Assembly: GCF_052180255.1 (NCBI RefSeq)
Contig: NZ_CP197466.1
Location: 992,001 to 1,056,000, forward strand
Source: Paenibacillus_AM sp052180255
Lineage (GTDB): Bacteria > Bacillota > Bacilli > Paenibacillales > NBRC-103111
Length of the DNA: 64,000 nt
Reading direction: 5' to 3'
Shown one piece after another: positions 32,193-41,399 of this stretch. The notes below the pieces were generated by a model that was given only the letters and a program-made list of their open reading frames with translations, searched no databases and was not told the DNA's origin. The position numbers and the translations under genes were made by a program. The first letter of the stretch is position 1. Each line of letters starts with the position of its first letter.

Positions 32193-33926
32193 TTACCAGC
32201 TTCCTTTCTCAGGCAGTCCTCTTACTTGATTGATTCTGCCTTTTTTCAACAATGGAGGTGCCACTTTCTTAGACCGTTGTGCTAGTTGTGGCTTTTTTCG
32301 AATAGGCTTTGCTACCTGTTTAATAGGCTTCGTTACATGTTTAATAGGTTTCTTAAGCCCTAGCTTTTTCTTCACTTGTTTCTTCTTTGGACGGAGTAAA
32401 GGCTTAACCTTTCTCTTAGCAGGCGACTTTCGGAAGCCCCCGATAATTTTGACACGTGATCCACTTTTCCATTTCGTTAGTTTCTTTTGTTTTTTTCGTT
32501 TTATATCGCGAACTTTTTTAACGATTTTGGTTTTTTTGGCTGTGCGCCGTTTAGGTAATGGTAGTGTAATTTTCTTTCGTCTGACTGTTGGAAGTTGGAT
32601 CAGCGTAGGCCCAGAATCTGCTGCCATAGGCAATTGGAAAGCAGGCATTATCGGTATCGTAGGCGCAGGTGGGCTGGAAATAAACTCAGAGGGAACCGAA
32701 ATACGGTCTGACGGAGGTGCATCAGAATAAATAGGAGTCCACAAGTCACCTGGAAGAACAACAGCTGGGCGCCAGATAATCTCAGGTTCGACTGTTTCCG
32801 TCGAGTAGTCACCCGCAGGGTAATTCATCTTATCCTTCTCTAGTTCAGATAAAGCCTGCCATTTGCTCGGCTCTGTTGTCAGGACTCTTTGAAGAATCGC
32901 CGCTAGATCTGTCTCAAGGAATTCTAGAGGGTTGAACACAATTTCTTTGACATGCTTGTAGAATTCGTTTGGAAAAGCCATATCAATCCACAAAATTTCA
33001 AAAGTTTCTTGATCAATTGGATTGGCTTGATGGTAAGCGTCAATCATGCCACGGATCCAGGTCAAGTCCCAGACCCCCATATCGTCCATCGTGCTTGTAA
33101 TCAACTTGCGTAAATCACGAATCGGCAGATCGTAGGCAACGCCATCTAAATCGATGACCCAGATACCGCCAGGTCCCATCTGTCCATTCGACCAACCAAA
33201 ATCCTGATGGGCAAGTCCCCAGTGGGCTTCACCTTTGGCAATCATACGAGGGTAAGGGGAGTTTTGGAAGCGTTGATAGATGTCGTTGGCCTGTCGCTTG
33301 AATTCATCAATGACAGCAAGTAAGCTTGCGCTTGCTGCTGTTTCCGAGTAGGCCAGGGCGAGATCTTCGAACCAGCCAATTTTGGCAATAATTTTTTCAT
33401 AATATTTGCCCCAGCCGTAGATGCGCGAGGATTTCTCTGATCCGCGGGGTGGAACATAACCTTTGGAATTTTTATGGAATTCTCCCAAGCCAAAACACAG
33501 CTGTGAAGCTCCTTCCAGATCGATTTTCGATACTGGGACCAGGGGTTCGATCCAGTCTGTAACGATCCAAAGCTTTCCACCAGCTTCAATACTCAGATTG
33601 CCTTCCTTCGTCGGAATGAAGGATGGAACTCGGTAACCTAACTTGGACATGTATTCTTGAGCTCCTACACTGAAAAGACTTCTTCTGGGCCGCCTATGCA
33701 AACATTTTATACTGAGATTACCCTTGTCTGTGCCGATTTTCCAGATAGCTCCTCCTTTGTCGGGCTTGGAGGTAATCAAGAGCATTTCATAGACCTGCAT
33801 GTCATAATGGGTCATGACCTCTCGTGCCAGCATTTCTAACTCGGGAGGAACATACTGTTCAGCCACGATTCCTGGGGATAAGACGTCATCGATCCAAGGA
33901 ACGATTTGATATTTCTCCACCACCAT
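32193..33926 (-). CDS. CotS-family spore coat kinase-like protein with polybasic tail
   Basis: About 577 residues from the region of 33926 (GGAGTG just upstream). Residues 1 to ~340 are a choline/aminoglycoside-kinase-like fold: AHQDFGWSNGQ (catalytic HxDxxxxN) and WVIDLDGVAYDLPIRDL (DxD-like). This is the CotS/YutH-type coat family. A proline-rich linker follows, then a C-terminal ~130-residue tail very rich in Lys and Arg with KPIKHVTKPIKQVAKPI-type repeats. CotS proteins of B. subtilis are about 350 residues and lack such a tail. The tail is opposite in charge to the poly-Asp protein encoded nearby. Position in the coat is inferred. Confidence 0.8.
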   Translation of the reverse strand: MVVEKYQIVPWIDDVLSPGIVAEQYVPPELEMLAREVMTHYDMQVYEMLLITSKPDKGGAIWKIGTDKGNLSIKCLHRRPRRSLFSVGAQEYMSKLGYRVPSFIPTKEGNLSIEAGGKLWIVTDWIEPLVPVSKIDLEGASQLCFGLGEFHKNSKGYVPPRGSEKSSRIYGWGKYYEKIIAKIGWFEDLALAYSETAASASLLAVIDEFKRQANDIYQRFQNSPYPRMIAKGEAHWGLAHQDFGWSNGQMGPGGIWVIDLDGVAYDLPIRDLRKLITSTMDDMGVWDLTWIRGMIDAYHQANPIDQETFEILWIDMAFPNEFYKHVKEIVFNPLEFLETDLAAILQRVLTTEPSKWQALSELEKDKMNYPAGDYSTETVEPEIIWRPAVVLPGDLWTPIYSDAPPSDRISVPSEFISSPPAPTIPIMPAFQLPMAADSGPTLIQLPTVRRKKITLPLPKRRTAKKTKIVKKVRDIKRKKQKKLTKWKSGSRVKIIGGFRKSPAKRKVKPLLRPKKKQVKKKLGLKKPIKHVTKPIKQVAKPIRKKPQLAQRSKKVAPPLLKKGRINQVRGLPEKGSW

Positions 33927-34096
33927 CACTCCATAAATTATTTTAAAGTGAGTTGTACGATTCAAGCTCTTACAGATCATATAAACCAGAGTTGGTTTAT
34001 CTATTTCTATGCATATGTCATTTGGCGAAAGGTTGATATGTACAAGAGTGGAACTTTGTAAAAAACGATTAGTCTTTCGTACATCTTTTTAAAGAA

Positions 34097-34144
34097 CAAA
34101 AAAATGGATAGAGATTCAGATGTTTTCTGATAACTCTATCCATT
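34097..34144 (-). terminator. Intrinsic terminator of the UbiA gene
   Basis: On the minus strand AATGGATAGAG pairs with CTCTATCCATT and is followed by TTTTTTTG. It lies just after the stop of the UbiA-family gene. The 33927-34096 stretch upstream of the cotS-like gene otherwise shows no clear element. Confidence 0.85.
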
Positions 34145-34158
34145 CTCATTTTACCTGT

Positions 34159-35052
34159 TCAGGCATGAAACAGAAAATAATCGGTCATCGTACAAATCAG
34201 GATTACCATACTGATGACTTGATTCAATTTATAGGAAGCAAGCTTCATCATCTTCCGATTACTCGGTTTAATAACGCGGTGCTCCGTTAAGAGCAGGATA
34301 AGCGCAATACCAAGCCCCAGCAAGTAAATCCATCCCATATGTTGAATCCAGTAAAGGCTTAAGAGCAGCAGCATCATAATCAGATGCAAGCTTCTTGCGA
34401 TGAATAGGGCATCCTCAAGTCCGAAGATGCTGGGGATTGACCAAAGGCCATTTTTTCGATCAAACTCAATGTCTTGGGTTGCATAGATGATGTCAAATCC
34501 TGCGATCCACAGCATGATAATTGTCCCTAAGATGAAGGGGGTAAATGCGAATTGTCCCGTTACAGCGAACCATGCGCCAACAGGTGCAGACGCGATTGTG
34601 AACCCTAAATACAGATGGCACAGCCATGTGAAACGCTTGGTATAGGAATAAGTGGAGATTAGGATAATGGCAATAGGTGATAGGGCGAAGCATAACGGAT
34701 TAAGCATATACGCCGCGAATAGGAACAGGATGTAGTTCAAAATAATGAAGATCGCAACTTCTTTATCCTTAAGCAGCATACGAGGTAAGTGTCGATGTGC
34801 CGTTCTCGGATTTAATGCATCGAATTGTTTATCGACTAGACGGTTAAATGCATTAGCTCCATTCCTAGCGCCGATTAATGCGATAAGTGACCACAACATG
34901 ACATACAGTGGCGGAATGCCGTGAGCAGCCCATACAATCGATATGATGGCAAAAGGAAGGGAGAATAAGGTGTGAGAGAACATCACCAATTCTCCGAACA
35001 TTTTGGTCTTCTGATATATTCTACTTAAAACCATACTCAACCCATCTTTCAT
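34159..35052 (-). CDS. UbiA-family prenyltransferase (MqnP-like)
   Basis: 297 residues (ATG 35034 is a possible shorter start). Eight hydrophobic segments with the two prenyl-diphosphate motifs NAFNRLVDKQFDALNPRT and YATQDIEFDRKNGL. The FSHTLFSLPFA N-terminus is typical of the 4-hydroxybenzoate-prenyltransferase-like branch used in the futalosine pathway. It overlaps the UbiD-family gene by about 30 bases. With mqnE at 46264 this points to MqnP, which prenylates the naphthoate ring during menaquinone synthesis. Confidence 0.85.
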   Translation of the reverse strand: MKDGLSMVLSRIYQKTKMFGELVMFSHTLFSLPFAIISIVWAAHGIPPLYVMLWSLIALIGARNGANAFNRLVDKQFDALNPRTAHRHLPRMLLKDKEVAIFIILNYILFLFAAYMLNPLCFALSPIAIILISTYSYTKRFTWLCHLYLGFTIASAPVGAWFAVTGQFAFTPFILGTIIMLWIAGFDIIYATQDIEFDRKNGLWSIPSIFGLEDALFIARSLHLIMMLLLLSLYWIQHMGWIYLLGLGIALILLLTEHRVIKPSNRKMMKLASYKLNQVISMVILICTMTDYFLFHA

Positions 35053-36436
35053 CTACTTTCTTTTTTATCTCATCCGACATGTCGATGTCATCTGGCCAAT
35101 GCCGGGTATGCCCTTCACTAGCCCATTTCTTCGTTGCATCAATACCTAATCGGTGACCATAGAAAGCTGTGTTCGATGCATGATCGAGCGTATCAAGCGG
35201 TCCTTCCGAAATGACTAAGTCCCGCTTCGGATCGATATTGTTGAACACTTTCCACATCACTTTGGACACGTCATGCGGATTGACTTTCTCATCTACAATA
35301 ATCAGCATCTTCGTAAACATCATGTGCTTTAATCCCCATAGGGCATACATCACCTTTTGGGCATGCTTCGGATAGGCCTTTTTTATGGAGATGATCGCGC
35401 AGTTATTGAATATACCTTCCAAAGGTAAATGGATGTCTACAATCTCAGGCAGGATGGTTTTCAAGATAGGAACCATGGTTCGTTCGGTCGCCTTGGCGAT
35501 GTAGCAATTCTCTTGCGGAGGCTGACCTACAATCGTCGTTGGATAGACAGGATTAATCTTGCGTGTCACTTTCTCCACATGGAACACAGGATAAGGGTCG
35601 ACCACTGAGTAATACCCGGTATGATTGGCAAATGGTCCTTCAAGTCGCATTTCATCCAACTCCACGTAACCTTCCAGAATAAACTCAGCATCCGAAGGTA
35701 CTTCGATGTCGCTCGTTACACATTTGATCACTTCAATAGGCGATTTACGTAAATATCCGGCAAAAAGCATCTCATCAATCTGCTTAGGCAATGGCGCAGT
35801 CGCGGAATAGATGAGAGCAGGATCACCACCAAGTGCGATGGCCACCGGCATTCTTTGATGCCCAAGTTTCCGATATTTCTCGTAAGTCTCTCGTCCGTCC
35901 TTATGCCAATGCCAGTGAATGCCCGTCGTACTTTTATCATAAACTTGCAGGCGATACATCCCCACATTTTGCTGCCCGGTTTCTGGATCTTTGGTAATGA
36001 CAAGTGGAAGTGTAATGGATCGGCCACCATCTTGCGGCCAGCAGTGCAGGATAGGCAGTGCATCAAGATTAGGATCTTCAACGACCTGCTGGCAAGGGGC
36101 AGATTGTATTTTTCTCGGTAAATAATCCTTGAGATCGTTTTGATCCCACAAGCGCATAAATGCCTGCATCACATCCGCTATATCATCCAGGCTCTCAATG
36201 CCAAGGGCAAGTCCCATTCGTTCATAAGAACCCATACTGTTAATGAGGACGGGATAGGGTGAATGTTTCACATTTGTAAAAAGAAGCGCTTTTCCGTATC
36301 GTTTAGACACACGATCCGTAATTTCGGTAATTTCGAGATGACTGTCTACTTCAACATCAATCGTATGAAGATGGCCCTGCTTATCCAAATCTTGAATAAA
36401 ATGTTGTAAATCCTTATAGGCCATATAACGTTTCAT
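35021..36436 (-). CDS. UbiD-family decarboxylase (MqnL-like)
   Basis: 471 residues of the prenylated-FMN-dependent decarboxylase family. Visible features are the N-terminal FIQDLDKQGHL, the metal/FMN region TTGIHWHWHKDG and the catalytic-region segment EFILEGYVELDEMRLEGPFANHTGYY (E-x-E pattern). In futalosine-pathway organisms it decarboxylates the prenylated naphthoate. It overlaps the prenyltransferase at its end and the aminotransferase at its start. ATG 36424 is an alternative start. Confidence 0.87.
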   Translation of the reverse strand: MKRYMAYKDLQHFIQDLDKQGHLHTIDVEVDSHLEITEITDRVSKRYGKALLFTNVKHSPYPVLINSMGSYERMGLALGIESLDDIADVMQAFMRLWDQNDLKDYLPRKIQSAPCQQVVEDPNLDALPILHCWPQDGGRSITLPLVITKDPETGQQNVGMYRLQVYDKSTTGIHWHWHKDGRETYEKYRKLGHQRMPVAIALGGDPALIYSATAPLPKQIDEMLFAGYLRKSPIEVIKCVTSDIEVPSDAEFILEGYVELDEMRLEGPFANHTGYYSVVDPYPVFHVEKVTRKINPVYPTTIVGQPPQENCYIAKATERTMVPILKTILPEIVDIHLPLEGIFNNCAIISIKKAYPKHAQKVMYALWGLKHMMFTKMLIIVDEKVNPHDVSKVMWKVFNNIDPKRDLVISEGPLDTLDHASNTAFYGHRLGIDATKKWASEGHTRHWPDDIDMSDEIKKKVDERWVEYGFK

Positions 36437-37685
36437 CCAGCGCAGATAGCATGTTATTGATATCGGCTTCCGTTAGAACAAGCGGCGGTTGGAATGCGAT
36501 AACGTTGCGATGAATGCCGTTTTTCCCGATGATGAAACCACGATCTTTCATCGTCTCCAAGATTTGATCGACAACAACCGCACCCTGTGCAGGATCATCT
36601 GCACACATCTCCATCCCGATCATCAGCCCAAGTCCTCGGACATCAGAGATGATACTGAACTTCTGTTTCATCTGAAGGAGTTGTTCTTTCATCTGTGTGC
36701 CCAAGCTTGCTGCACGATCAGCCAGATTCTCCTGCTCGATATAATCGAGAACAGCTAGTGCCGTAACCGAAGAAACAGGGTTGCCGCCGAATGTAGATGC
36801 AGATGGCTTTGTAAAGGACGCAGCAATCTGATCTGTTGAGGCGAAGCAGGAGATGGGAACACCATTACCAAGTGCTTTTGCCATTGTCATGATGTCAGGA
36901 ACGACATCGAAATGTTCCATGGCGAACATCTTACCGGTCCGACCGAATCCAGTCTGAATTTCATCTGCGATAAGCAGGACATGATATTGGTTAAGCAATT
37001 TTTTTACCTCTAGGAAATACCAATCCACAGGAACAATAATTCCGCCATTGCCTTGAATAGGTTCAACGATCATCGCCGCGATTTGATCCCCTTTTTCCTC
37101 CAATACTTGCTTTAGCACTTCAAGTGAGTGGGTTGCGGCCTGTTCAGGTGTAAGCTTCTCATCATAAGGTCTTGGTATGAAAGATACACCAATGCTGTCC
37201 AAACTATTGTCAGCACGCCACATTGGAATGCCTGTAACGCCCATTGTAAGAAAAGTACGTCCGTGCAGCCCATTTTCTAGCGCGATAAATTCTTTCTTAC
37301 CCGTATGAAGACGAGCGAGCAGCATGGCTCCTTCATTTGCCTCCGATCCACTATTGCAAAAGAATGTACGATTAAGCTTATCTGGCAAGACAGATGCCAT
37401 TTTTTCGGATAAATCGACCATCGGCTGTGTCAAATAAATCGTCGTTGTGTGCTGTAATTGCTGGAGCTGCTTGATTGTTGCACTTGTTATTTGTGGATTA
37501 CAGTGCCCACAAGCAACAACGGATACGCCTGCAAAAAAATCGACATATTGCTTATCATGTTCATCATACAAATACTGCATACTGCCGCGTACAAGCTGCG
37601 GCGGTTGTTTGTAAAAATGAGCCGTACACGGATAAAAGTAAGCCTTTCGTTTCGCAAGAATGCCATCGGGTCCGATGTAAGTCAT
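36414..37685 (-). CDS. Class III pyridoxal-phosphate aminotransferase
   Basis: 423 residues from ATG 37685, fixed by AAGGAGCT before it. PLP-site features are LLIADEIQTGFGRTGKMFA and the lysine in MTMAKALGNGVP; the SGSEANEGA block is also present. The family includes alanine-glyoxylate, 4-aminobutyrate and ornithine aminotransferases; the substrate cannot be fixed. It overlaps the UbiD-like gene by 23 bases, so it is cotranscribed with quinone genes without an obvious step there. Confidence 0.87.
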   Translation of the reverse strand: MTYIGPDGILAKRKAYFYPCTAHFYKQPPQLVRGSMQYLYDEHDKQYVDFFAGVSVVACGHCNPQITSATIKQLQQLQHTTTIYLTQPMVDLSEKMASVLPDKLNRTFFCNSGSEANEGAMLLARLHTGKKEFIALENGLHGRTFLTMGVTGIPMWRADNSLDSIGVSFIPRPYDEKLTPEQAATHSLEVLKQVLEEKGDQIAAMIVEPIQGNGGIIVPVDWYFLEVKKLLNQYHVLLIADEIQTGFGRTGKMFAMEHFDVVPDIMTMAKALGNGVPISCFASTDQIAASFTKPSASTFGGNPVSSVTALAVLDYIEQENLADRAASLGTQMKEQLLQMKQKFSIISDVRGLGLMIGMEMCADDPAQGAVVVDQILETMKDRGFIIGKNGIHRNVIAFQPPLVLTEADINNMLSALDETLYGL

Positions 37686-37701
37686 AGGGTTCAGCTCCTT
37701 A

Positions 37702-39636
37702 TTAAAACTGCAATGTCCCAAGCGTATAACCTGCATACACAGGCTTCATTTCTGCGAAAATACGTTCACTTTCATCAGGAACTGCTAGCGCCTGTTTATA
37801 AGCTTGAATAATGGTGCGGAGTTCATCCGTTTTATACGTACAGCCTTCAATACGGAAGTGGGATACACCCGCATGACTCATTTCTTTCAGAAGTGGCAAG
37901 TAGCACAATTCTTTCGCGAGTGTTAGATGGTTCTTACCGTGATGATCTCGGTATACGGGATTTTCTCCCTTGTCCGTAAGAAGAACTAAAAATTGATTGT
38001 CTACAAATTTATTATCTTCTTCCGCAATCGGTTGAAGGACATCCGAATTGTCATACAGGTCATGTTCAAGGTACATCGTAACAGGTGATCCGTGTACAAC
38101 GACTTCAAGTGGAACTTCAGAATGTTCGATAAGGGCTTTGAAATTTACAATTGGCAATTCAAGTGACGCGACAAGGCGTTCAGCTCCGAATTCCTCATAT
38201 TTTTTTGCTGCAAGATGATTGAAGATATTCAGGTTAAAGTCACCGATGAGTGTATAACCGTATTTCTTGAATTTGTACATGGCTCCGACATTGGTTACGA
38301 GCAAACCATCAAGATCCAGCTTATTATGGGATAGCAGTTGATCATATTGATCAAATTGCATTTCGTTCATCATTCTTGGCATACCCAAGTAAATTTTCGA
38401 TTTCCCTTTCATCGTAGTAAGGGTCTCGATATCTTTTTTGGAAAATGGTAGATCAGGCATAAACACATCACCAGATAAGTAAATATGCTCAACACCTTCG
38501 ACAATTGCCATCTTAGCTTGGTCCATGTTGTTTACACGCACGCACAGTTCACCTGGCTTGATGTCTGGATGTGTAGCAGTTTCGTCCCGCGTTGCAAATA
38601 TTTCTTTGAGGCTGCTAATGCGTTCCTCAGAAATCTCACGCTCTTCGGTAGGTGTACTGAATACTTTTCCGGTACTGTAGAATTTCCCTGTCCCTTCATA
38701 ACGACGGTTAATGTTAGAAAGACCTGGTTTACCGAAGGCATACGCCGTAGAGAAGTCGCGTTTACGGTTTTCGGATAATAGGGCACGATCTTGTCCACGA
38801 TTAAAGCCAATTGGATCTTCGATATAACGATCAATCGCATCCCCATAGCTGTTAACCAGCATCGTTAGGAACTCTTTATCACGCATCCGTCCTTCGATTT
38901 TGAAAGAAGTAATATTGGCTTCGATAAGTTCAGGAATATGCTCATACATATACATGTCTTTGGCTGCCAGTGGATATTCGGTAGGGAAGACATAACCGTC
39001 TTTCTTAATGCGATACTCCCATCTACATGGTTTCAAGCATTTACCACGATTACTACTGAATCCGAACATCATGGAGCTTGTGAAGCAGTTTGCACCATTA
39101 ACTGAGCACATATCGCCATGGACAAAGTATTCGATCTCCATTCCAGAAGTGGTTTGAAGCATCTTCACCGTCTGAAGATCAAGCTCACGGGAAGTCACAA
39201 CGCGCGTCACGCCAAGTTCTTTTAGCGCCTCAATCATCTCTAAATTGTGCACGTTCATCATGACTGAAGCATGAATGTTAATGTTTAAATTCATTTCTTT
39301 TATAAGGGCAAATATGGCAAAGTCTTGTGAAATAATGGCATCAGGCTGTACGCGATCAAGGAATTGGAGGTAGGATCTTGCTTCTTCCAAATCACTTTCA
39401 TTCAATAAGTTGTTAACTGTTATATAAACCTTTTTACCAAGGTCGTGTGCAATTTGAATCGCTTTCTCAATCTCTTCATAAGAGAAGTTATAGCCTTTAC
39501 GCATCATACGCATATTGAGACTTGGTCCACCTAGATATACGGCATCACATTTTGTATGAATAACGGTTTCAAAAATGTCGAATGTGCCGACAGGAGCGAG
39601 GAGTTCAACTTCTTTTCCATTAAAATAACGTGCCAA
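37702..39636 (-). CDS. Peptidase U32-family protein, long form
   Basis: 644 residues. The U32 core has YFVHGDMCSVNGANCFTS and NRGKCLKPCRWEY, giving four closely spaced cysteines typical of the Fe-S-binding members of this family (tRNA hydroxylation TrhP, rRNA RlhA, quinone hydroxylases UbiU/UbiV). A further ~200-residue domain follows the core, as in the long RlhA-like proteins. It is next to the UbiA/UbiD/aminotransferase genes and has its own promoter with an Fnr/CRP-like site. Proteolysis is unlikely despite the family name. Its substrate, RNA or quinone precursor, is undecided. Confidence 0.82.
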   Translation of the reverse strand: MARYFNGKEVELLAPVGTFDIFETVIHTKCDAVYLGGPSLNMRMMRKGYNFSYEEIEKAIQIAHDLGKKVYITVNNLLNESDLEEARSYLQFLDRVQPDAIISQDFAIFALIKEMNLNINIHASVMMNVHNLEMIEALKELGVTRVVTSRELDLQTVKMLQTTSGMEIEYFVHGDMCSVNGANCFTSSMMFGFSSNRGKCLKPCRWEYRIKKDGYVFPTEYPLAAKDMYMYEHIPELIEANITSFKIEGRMRDKEFLTMLVNSYGDAIDRYIEDPIGFNRGQDRALLSENRKRDFSTAYAFGKPGLSNINRRYEGTGKFYSTGKVFSTPTEEREISEERISSLKEIFATRDETATHPDIKPGELCVRVNNMDQAKMAIVEGVEHIYLSGDVFMPDLPFSKKDIETLTTMKGKSKIYLGMPRMMNEMQFDQYDQLLSHNKLDLDGLLVTNVGAMYKFKKYGYTLIGDFNLNIFNHLAAKKYEEFGAERLVASLELPIVNFKALIEHSEVPLEVVVHGSPVTMYLEHDLYDNSDVLQPIAEEDNKFVDNQFLVLLTDKGENPVYRDHHGKNHLTLAKELCYLPLLKEMSHAGVSHFRIEGCTYKTDELRTIIQAYKQALAVPDESERIFAEMKPVYAGYTLGTLQF

Positions 39637-39679
39637 GGTAGGTTCCTCCTTGTATATATCTCTATATTTTTTCTTACCT

Positions 39680-39729
39680 TGTATTAATTATAAATGAATA
39701 ACTACTATTCAAATGTGAAAAATATCACA
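39680..39729 (-). promoter_or_regulatory. U32 gene promoter with Fnr/CRP-type site at -41.5
   Basis: On the minus strand a perfect TATAAT lies at 39692-39687, giving a start near 39680. The sequence TGTGAAAAATATCACA (39714-39729) is TGTGA-N6-TCACA, the Fnr/CRP consensus, centred at 39721.5, exactly -41.5 from that start, the class II activator position. There is no good -35 box, as expected for an activated promoter. The site also resembles Rex operators. Confidence 0.55.
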
Positions 39730-39738
39730 GACAAGAAT

Positions 39739-40530
39739 TTAAAAGCAAATCACACCGATCATTGTCAGGATCATAAGGATAATAAATGCGGTATCTTGAC
39801 GGTGCCAGGTTAACTTATAATAACTTGATCGTGGTACTCCTAATTGGAATCCTCGAGATTCCATGGAATTAAGCAGATCTTCTGCTCGCTTAAATGCACT
39901 GACCATGACAGGAACAAGCAGTACAATTGCCATTTTTCCTTTATCTTTCCAAGATAAATCTTTGATATCTGCACCACGTGAAGCCTGTGCTTTAACAATT
40001 TTTTGAGCTTCATCCAAGATCGTCGGAATAAAGCGAAGTGCAATGCTGATCATAAGTGCAATTTTTTGTGGAGAGACTCCGAGGATCTTAAATGGCTGAA
40101 GAATACCTTCTATTCCTTGTGTTAGCTTTGCAGGTGTAGTGGTAAACGTTAGAATAGCCGTAAAGGAAACGAATAAGATCATTCGACCTGCTGCAAGTAA
40201 ACCTCGAGAGATACCTTCTGTGTATAGATGAATAAATCCCCAAGAGAAGACTAGTGACCCTTCGTTGAAGAAAAAGAACTGAAACAGCATCATGAAAATA
40301 ATGAGCGGTGCAAGTGGCTTTACCCCTCTTGCAAACAGCTTGAGTGGAATCTTCGTGCTGGTCATAATGATCAACGAAAGCACTGCTATTATTAGCAAGG
40401 ATGACCACGAGTTGATCAGAATGACGCTAATCGCGTAAAGCAGCATAGCCGTCATTTTGCATCGGGGATCCAGATGATGAACCCAAGAAGCTGTATCGAT
40501 ATATCTCCCGATTATTAATCTTTGCTGCAT
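39739..40530 (-). CDS. ecfT: ECF transporter transmembrane protein EcfT
   Basis: 263 residues, about five to six membrane spans and the two coupling-helix motifs, ARG-type: QASRGADIKDLSW and DLLNSMESRGFQLG, that contact the ATPases. It forms the energy-coupling module with EcfA1 and EcfA2 for vitamin or metal uptake. It overlaps ecfA2 by 16 bases, the last gene of the five-gene minus-strand set that begins with the NusG-II gene. Confidence 0.93.
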   Translation of the reverse strand: MQQRLIIGRYIDTASWVHHLDPRCKMTAMLLYAISVILINSWSSLLIIAVLSLIIMTSTKIPLKLFARGVKPLAPLIIFMMLFQFFFFNEGSLVFSWGFIHLYTEGISRGLLAAGRMILFVSFTAILTFTTTPAKLTQGIEGILQPFKILGVSPQKIALMISIALRFIPTILDEAQKIVKAQASRGADIKDLSWKDKGKMAIVLLVPVMVSAFKRAEDLLNSMESRGFQLGVPRSSYYKLTWHRQDTAFIILMILTMIGVICF

Positions 40531-41399
40531 GCTGATGCTCCTTTGGCATGAACGACTTGGCTAATGTGCTCGGCAAGCTGCTCAGCAGAGTAATGATGGA
40601 TAGGGCATGACAGGGAGAATTGTTCTTCGAATTGTTGCCAGAATCGAAGCGGCTTTGGCAATACAATATCCAGATGCTCGCCATGTTTGATCTGCTCATA
40701 GAGACCTTGCGTATCCCCTTGATAGGCGACTGTTCCTTCTTTCATCACGATCCATTCATCAGCATAATCCATAATCTCATCTGTACGATGGGTCACGATC
40801 ATAATTGTTTTGTGATGTTCTTTGCATAGACGATAAAGCAATTCAATAAGCTCATCTCGACTTTTTGGATCAAGTGTGGCTGTAGGCTCATCTAGTAAGA
40901 TCAGATCCGGATCCATGACAAGTATCGATGCAATTGCAACTTTACGCATCTGTCCACCGCTTAATTGCAGTGGGTTTCTTTGAAGTAAAGAGAGTGGAAG
41001 TCCCATAGTAAGTAAAGCCTTTTGTGCGAGTTCTTTTGCTTCATCTTCGGACGCCCCAAAATTTCGGGGACCAAATATCAATTCTTTCTCCACCGTATCT
41101 TCAAAAATTTGCTGTTCAGGAAATTGAAACACAAGACCTATACGTCTGCGAAGATCTCGAAATGACTTTAGTTTCTGCCCGGAGCGAATTTCATAATCCA
41201 TAATTTGAATCGTTCCATCAGTTGGCAATAAGATGCCGTTACAATGCTGAAGCAAAGTTGATTTCCCTGATCCAGATGCCCCAATGATCCCGACGAATCG
41301 ACCTTCATCAAGTGTTAAATTGACATCATCAAGCCCAAGAAACGTGTGAAGCGGGTCTGTTGAATAAGTATGTGTTACATGTTGGAATATAATTGCCAT
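40515..41399 (-). CDS. ecfA2: ECF transporter ATPase EcfA2
   Basis: 294 residues. Walker A GASGSGKSTLL, Q-loop QFPEQQIF, signature LSGGQMRK, Walker B LILLDEPTATLD, His-loop VTHRTDE. The QFPEQQ form is typical of the A2 partner. It overlaps both neighbours (ecfA1 by 25 bases, ecfT by 16), so the three are translationally coupled. Confidence 0.95.
   Translation of the reverse strand: MAIIFQHVTHTYSTDPLHTFLGLDDVNLTLDEGRFVGIIGASGSGKSTLLQHCNGILLPTDGTIQIMDYEIRSGQKLKSFRDLRRRIGLVFQFPEQQIFEDTVEKELIFGPRNFGASEDEAKELAQKALLTMGLPLSLLQRNPLQLSGGQMRKVAIASILVMDPDLILLDEPTATLDPKSRDELIELLYRLCKEHHKTIMIVTHRTDEIMDYADEWIVMKEGTVAYQGDTQGLYEQIKHGEHLDIVLPKPLRFWQQFEEQFSLSCPIHHYSAEQLAEHISQVVHAKGASACSKD

Noticed and set aside
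32230..32730. Plus-strand frame of 166 codons opposite the CotS-like tail
   Set aside because: It is the antisense reading of the Lys/Arg codons (giving Phe/Leu) without a ribosome site.
27011..33926. The coat-glycosylation cluster as a recently acquired mobile island
   Set aside because: There is no integrase, transposase, tRNA or direct repeat at the ends; only a decayed sulfatase marks one edge, and the gene set is known from sporulating relatives.
34021..34096. Sigma-K promoter before the CotS-like gene
   Set aside because: CATA-containing words are present on the minus strand, but none fits CATANNNTA exactly.
38485..38846. Frames on both strands within the U32 gene
   Set aside because: They lie inside the well-conserved U32 reading frame and lack ribosome sites.
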